Source of the DNA: Gemmatimonadota bacterium
Lineage (GTDB): Bacteria > Gemmatimonadota > Gemmatimonadetes > Gemmatimonadales > Gemmatimonadaceae
Direction: 5' to 3'
DNA: 8,674 bases
NCBI GenBank assembly: GCA_003131365.1
Contig: PKVB01000128.1
Location: 6,312-14,985 of the forward strand
The translations under genes and the position numbers were made by a program. Shown piece after piece: positions 6,244 to 8,674 of the stretch (within the stretch, counting starts at the first letter, position 1; every line of letters starts with the position of its first letter). Below the pieces are notes generated by a model. The model made no database searches. It was given only the letters and a program-made list of their open reading frames with translations, and was not told the DNA's origin.

Positions 6244-7284
6244 TCACCCAATTGCCGCGCCCTCGACGAGCGGCATGACCGTCTCGGCGAACCTCTCCAT
6301 CTCTTCGAGTTGCGGACTGAACTGAAGCAGCAGCAGGTCCACACCTACTGATTCCAGATCCCGGATGCGATCGGCGACCTTCTCGGGAGTTCCGACGAGG
6401 CCGGCGCGAAGACCGCGGTTCGAGACCGAATAGTCCTCCAGGCTCACCTGCTGCTCGAGCGCCGTGTGCGAGATCCAGTCCTGGTAGTTCTGATAACCGG
6501 GCGTCCCGGGCTGCACGTTCGTTATCCGTGCGAGCTCCTTTTGTGCTTCCTCTTCAGTATCGCGAACGACCACGTAAGCGGCGATGCCGTATTGCATCGG
6601 GCCTAACCCAATCTTTTCGCGTCGAGCGCGCATGTCGGAGATTTTGGGGGCAACGCGGTCGGCTGGATCGCCGTGCATCACGTACGCGTCGCACGTGCGC
6701 GATATCAGTTCTTTGGCGGCCGGGCTCTCACCCCCCGCGTAAATCGTGGGCCTCGGGCGTCGGAACGGCTTCGGCTCGAGAATCGTCTCCTCGACCTTGT
6801 AGTGGCTGCCCGCATGGCTGAATCGTGGCTCCGTCCACACTCCGTTCACGACGCGCAACCATTCGTCGGTGCGCGCGTAGCGGTCGTCGTGCTCCTCGAA
6901 GTGGATGCCGTAGCGCCTGGCTTCGTCCTTCCACCACGACGAGACGACGTTTAGCGCGAGGCGTCCGCCCGAGATGTGATCGATGTTCGCCGCCTGCTTG
7001 GCGAAGATTGCCGGCTCGTGAAAAGTCGGGCGCACCGCCACCATCAGCTCCAGCTTCTCCGTCACGGCCGCGAGCGCCGCCGCGGTGGACCAGGCCTCGA
7101 GCGAATCCGCATCGATTCCCTTGATGTCGTTCATGAACAGCTCGGCGATCAGGGTGATGTCGTAGCCGATCTGCTCGCTGCGCTGCGCGAGGCGTTTCAC
7201 GTAGTCCCAGGTCGGGCTCATGTTTTCGTCTGGGACGTTCCGCAGCCATCCGCCGAAAACGGGGAGCCAGTATCCGTACCGCAT
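6244..7284 (-). CDS. LLM-class FMN-dependent monooxygenase (SsuD/SfnG-like branch)
   Basis: This 346-residue protein has the luciferase-like TIM-barrel pattern: YGYWLPVFGGWL (3-14), AAVTEKLELMVAVRPTFHEPA (72-92), ANIDHISGGRLALNVVSSWW (99-118), HDDRYAR (132-138), PTIYAGGESPAAKEL (179-193), and GLVGTPEKVADRI (295-307). Members use reduced FMN and oxygen to oxidise small substrates; the closest known branch acts on alkanesulfonates and dimethyl sulfone. In E. coli SsuD, R226, H228 and Y331 are catalytically important; aligned by eye, the equivalents here are A235, Y237 and S323, so it is probably not an alkanesulfonate monooxygenase. A separate flavin reductase would be needed and none is in the window. 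The ATG shares one base with the upstream TGA (TGATG), and GGGAG lies seven bases before it inside the ligase gene, so translation is coupled. Substrate unknown. Confidence 0.9.
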   Translation of the reverse strand: MRYGYWLPVFGGWLRNVPDENMSPTWDYVKRLAQRSEQIGYDITLIAELFMNDIKGIDADSLEAWSTAAALAAVTEKLELMVAVRPTFHEPAIFAKQAANIDHISGGRLALNVVSSWWKDEARRYGIHFEEHDDRYARTDEWLRVVNGVWTEPRFSHAGSHYKVEETILEPKPFRRPRPTIYAGGESPAAKELISRTCDAYVMHGDPADRVAPKISDMRARREKIGLGPMQYGIAAYVVVRDTEEEAQKELARITNVQPGTPGYQNYQDWISHTALEQQVSLEDYSVSNRGLRAGLVGTPEKVADRIRDLESVGVDLLLLQFSPQLEEMERFAETVMPLVEGAAIG

Positions 7285-8309
7285 CAGGCCGCTCCCGCGG
7301 CTGCCGCCGCTCCGACAGCCGCCACTTCCGCACCCGCCCTCGAGGAGCTGGTGACTCGCCCGACCAGGTAGTCGACGAGCCGCTCGAACGGATCGAATCC
7401 GATCACGTTCCGCGCATCCGCGACGAAATTGGACAGCGCGTTGATGTCGTAGAAGTAGTGACGGCCGTCCCGGTCATCGATCAGGTACTCGATCCCTCCG
7501 ACGTCGAGCTCCACGCGGGCCGCGATTCGCTCGACCTCGCGGATTATCTCGCGCGCCGGTTTGAACTGCTCGACCCGCATGCCGTTCTTCTGGGCGTCGA
7601 CCGCGCACGCGGCGCGCGAAAGCTGTTGGCCGTCGGTGGTCTGGCAGATGTCGGCCGGGCAGAGATTGAAAGAATCCTCGGCTGGATAAACGTTGATGGC
7701 GTAGAGAAACTTGCCGTCGAGAACCTCGACGCGCGTGATGTGCCCGTTGTGAAGCGGTGCCAATTCCTGGGCGAGGGCGACCTTGTCGATCCCCATGTCG
7801 ATCGTACGCGCCTTGGCAGCTGCCGCGAGAGACTCCGCGCTATCGAAGCGGGTGATGCCGGCCCCGCTTCCGCCGATGTTGGCTTTCACGACTATCGGAA
7901 AGCGGAGGCCCTTCGCGGCTTGAGGAGCGAGGGCGGCATCGTTGATGACCCTCGCCTTGGGATACGGGAGCCCAAGCTCGTCGAGGATGTCGAGCTGGAG
8001 CGCCTTGGAAGTCTCCATCTCATAGGGCACGGATCCGTTCACGACGGGAACGCCGATGCGCTCCAGGTGCCTCAGCCAGCTCAGCGTGTGGAAGGTGACC
8101 TGAGCGTGGCCGCGGAGATACGCGGACGGGCTCGCCCTGTTGAAGACCAGCGAATATGGAGACTGACGCTCGGACGGATCGTACGAGTGCGCCGAGGCGT
8201 CCACTCGCACATATGGAACCCTTCGCCGGTCCAGCTCGGAGAAGAGTGGCCTGAACCAGTCGGGGTGCTCGTAGTAGATCGCGATCGGTCCATCGGGTGT
8301 TGCGGGCAT
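7284..8309 (-). CDS. ATP-grasp (RimK-like) amide/peptide ligase of unknown substrate
   Basis: This 341-residue protein has ATP-grasp architecture. A pre-ATP-grasp domain (about 8-95) contains SLVFNRASPSAYLRGH and HTLSWLRHLERIGVPVVNG. ATP-binding elements follow: ETSKALQLDILDELGLPYPKA (99-119, K102), FPIVVKANIGGSGAGI (137-152, K142 and glycine loop) and LAQELAP (179-185, E182). The Mg site is GGIEYLI (271-277) with YFYDINALSNF (285-295), where D288 and N290 replace the usual E-x-N. Such enzymes activate a carboxylate as acyl phosphate and join it to an amine; the substrates here cannot be read. The last 21 residues are an Ala/Gly-rich tail outside the fold, and its DNA also holds the monooxygenase ribosome site. 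ATG 8309 is preferred because GAGGGG lies just upstream; the ATG at 8313 is in another frame. With the coupled monooxygenase it suggests a two-step modification of a small molecule. Confidence 0.9.
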   Translation of the reverse strand: MPATPDGPIAIYYEHPDWFRPLFSELDRRRVPYVRVDASAHSYDPSERQSPYSLVFNRASPSAYLRGHAQVTFHTLSWLRHLERIGVPVVNGSVPYEMETSKALQLDILDELGLPYPKARVINDAALAPQAAKGLRFPIVVKANIGGSGAGITRFDSAESLAAAAKARTIDMGIDKVALAQELAPLHNGHITRVEVLDGKFLYAINVYPAEDSFNLCPADICQTTDGQQLSRAACAVDAQKNGMRVEQFKPAREIIREVERIAARVELDVGGIEYLIDDRDGRHYFYDINALSNFVADARNVIGFDPFERLVDYLVGRVTSSSRAGAEVAAVGAAAAAGAA

Positions 8310-8332
8310 TCATCCCCTCGGCGCTGAGGTCG

Positions 8333-8376
8333 AAAAAGAGAAAAAGAAAAAGCCGCGTCTCGTCGAGAGGCGCGGC
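8333..8376 (-). terminator. Strong intrinsic terminator in the leader of the ATP-grasp gene
   Basis: On the minus strand, GCCGCG (8376-8371), a two-base CC bulge, UCUC, loop GAC, GAGA and CGCGGC (8357-8352) form a ten-base-pair stem. It is followed by an exceptionally long U-rich tract, three UUUUU runs interrupted by C or CUC (8351-8333). It points toward and ends 24 bases before the ATP-grasp start, so it either attenuates that gene or ends a short RNA from the promoter at 8517-8544. Confidence 0.88.
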
Positions 8377-8408
8377 CTGGCTGCGGTCTGCGTGAGCGTT
8401 GCGCTCTT

Positions 8409-8450
8409 AGCTATGCAATTTCGTTTATGACGCGCGCGAAATGCTCAGCT
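8409..8450 (-). repeat. Hairpin in the leader RNA
   Basis: On the minus strand AGCU, GA, GC and AUUUCG pair with CGAAAU, a bulged U, GC, AU and AGCU around a 13-base loop beginning CGCGCG. Six, two and four base pairs are interrupted by a one-base bulge and a 2x2 internal loop. It is the most elaborate non-terminator structure in the leader and begins at the end of the short ORF. Confidence 0.65.
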
Positions 8451-8507
8451 CCTCTCGGTTGCGAGGTCTGTCCGACAACACATAAGCGTTCGGTATCCGC
8501 GCATCAT
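8445..8507 (-). CDS. Possible 20-codon leader peptide with a Cys-Cys pair
   Basis: A short frame starts with two ATG codons (8507 and 8504) three or so bases from the predicted transcript start, so it would be nearly leaderless. It encodes 20 residues including Y5, two adjacent Cys (10 and 11; codons TGT TGT, 8475-8480) and four Arg, and ends TGA within the first arm of the leader hairpin. The last codons contain a Shine-Dalgarno-like GAGAGGAG. Short leaderless ORFs with consecutive Cys codons are known attenuators of sulfur genes in some actinobacteria. There is no direct coding evidence, and a frame this short can arise by chance. Confidence 0.25.
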   Translation of the reverse strand: MMRGYRTLMCCRTDLATERS

Positions 8508-8516
8508 ATTCGATTT

Positions 8517-8544
8517 AACCTATCGCACGACACGCGCTGGTCAA
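8517..8544 (-). promoter_or_regulatory. Predicted promoter for the leader / ATP-grasp / monooxygenase unit
   Basis: On the minus strand TTGACC (8539-8544, five of six to the -35 consensus) is 16 bases from TAGGTT (8517-8522, with the key T, A and final T), followed by an AT-rich start region. It is the best sigma70-like promoter in the window. The predicted start near 8510 lies about 200 bases upstream of the ATP-grasp start codon. Confidence 0.6.
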
Positions 8545-8674
8545 GTCGGTGCGCGTCCTACATCGCGCCTTCCTGTGACCCATCGCGCGGGGTCGGCGAG
8601 GGATGTCCTCTTCAGGAGCTCTCGCCTGCAGCATCGCCTTGCGGCTCGCTGCACCGCGCCGCCTGGCGGCGGCG
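8545..8674. other. Right edge, no confident gene
   Basis: Several frames are open to the window edge but none is convincing. A plus-strand ATG at 8602 opens an Ala/Leu/Arg-rich frame to the edge without a properly spaced ribosome site. On the minus strand three frames enter from the edge and end near 8612, 8541 and 8517. Any of these could be the end or start of a neighbouring gene. Confidence 0.4.

Larger units (their letters stand above)
8352..8510 (-). ncRNA. Putative structured leader (attenuator) or small RNA
   Basis: From the predicted transcript start near 8510 to the terminator there are about 160 bases without a substantial protein gene. The segment contains a possible short ORF, a hairpin at 8409-8450, a small perfect hairpin at 8394-8406 (GAGCG, loop CAA, CGCUC) and the terminator. 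The GCGCG run in the loop of the first hairpin can pair with CGCGC in the 5' arm of the terminator, a possible antiterminator. I do not recognise a known riboswitch, 6S, SRP or T-box motif. It could instead be an independent small RNA. Confidence 0.4.

Noticed and set aside
7458..8327. Plus-strand open frame (289 codons) opposite the ATP-grasp gene
   Set aside because: It is an antisense shadow; the minus-strand frame shows clear ATP-grasp motifs, a ribosome site and coupling to the next gene.
8352..8510. Known riboswitch, 6S, SRP RNA or RNase P RNA in the leader
   Set aside because: None of the conserved core sequences I know for these classes is present in the segment.
8602..8674. Start of a plus-strand gene at the right edge
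   Set aside because: Only 24 codons are visible, the ribosome site is badly spaced and the sequence has no recognisable domain.

Overview
This is a GC-rich, gene-dense bacterial chromosomal segment. The proteins most resemble those I associate with Gemmatimonadota or similar soil phyla: a secreted M28 peptidase with an 'ADDSMQGR'-type N-terminus, a GspE/PilB ATPase, a short DinB protein and a Crp/Fnr regulator with an 'FPDNCVISLV' sensor core. That assignment is inference from recall, not a search. I see no tRNA, rRNA, CRISPR array, insertion sequence or phage gene. All confident genes except one lie on the minus strand.

Left block, read from right to left on the minus strand. A long gene (2426-5143) encodes a type II secretion/type IV pilus-type motor ATPase with two extra C-terminal domains: a receiver-like domain that has lost its phosphorylation residues, and a GAF domain. 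After 110 bases comes a compact stress-type operon: VOC (glyoxalase-fold) protein, MarR regulator and DinB-fold protein. A perfect 9-bp inverted repeat of SlyA/MarR type overlaps its predicted -10 box, so the MarR protein probably represses its own operon. The 5' part of a secreted M28-type peptidase follows and runs off the left edge.

Centre. A 271-base divergent region containing two inverted repeats separates the ATPase gene from the only plus-strand gene, a Crp/Fnr-family regulator (5415-6179) without a canonical cAMP pocket or FNR cysteine cluster. It is a natural candidate for controlling the ATPase gene.

Right block. A two-gene minus-strand cassette encodes an ATP-grasp (RimK-like) ligase and an FMN-dependent luciferase-like monooxygenase, coupled by a one-base TGATG stop/start overlap. 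Upstream lies what looks like an attenuated leader: a promoter (8517-8544), a possible near-leaderless 20-codon ORF with adjacent Cys codons, two hairpins, and a strong intrinsic terminator (8352-8376 plus U-tract) just before the ATP-grasp start codon. The ligase substrate, the monooxygenase substrate and the leader signal are unknown. This unit and the three-domain motor ATPase are the most interesting parts of the window.
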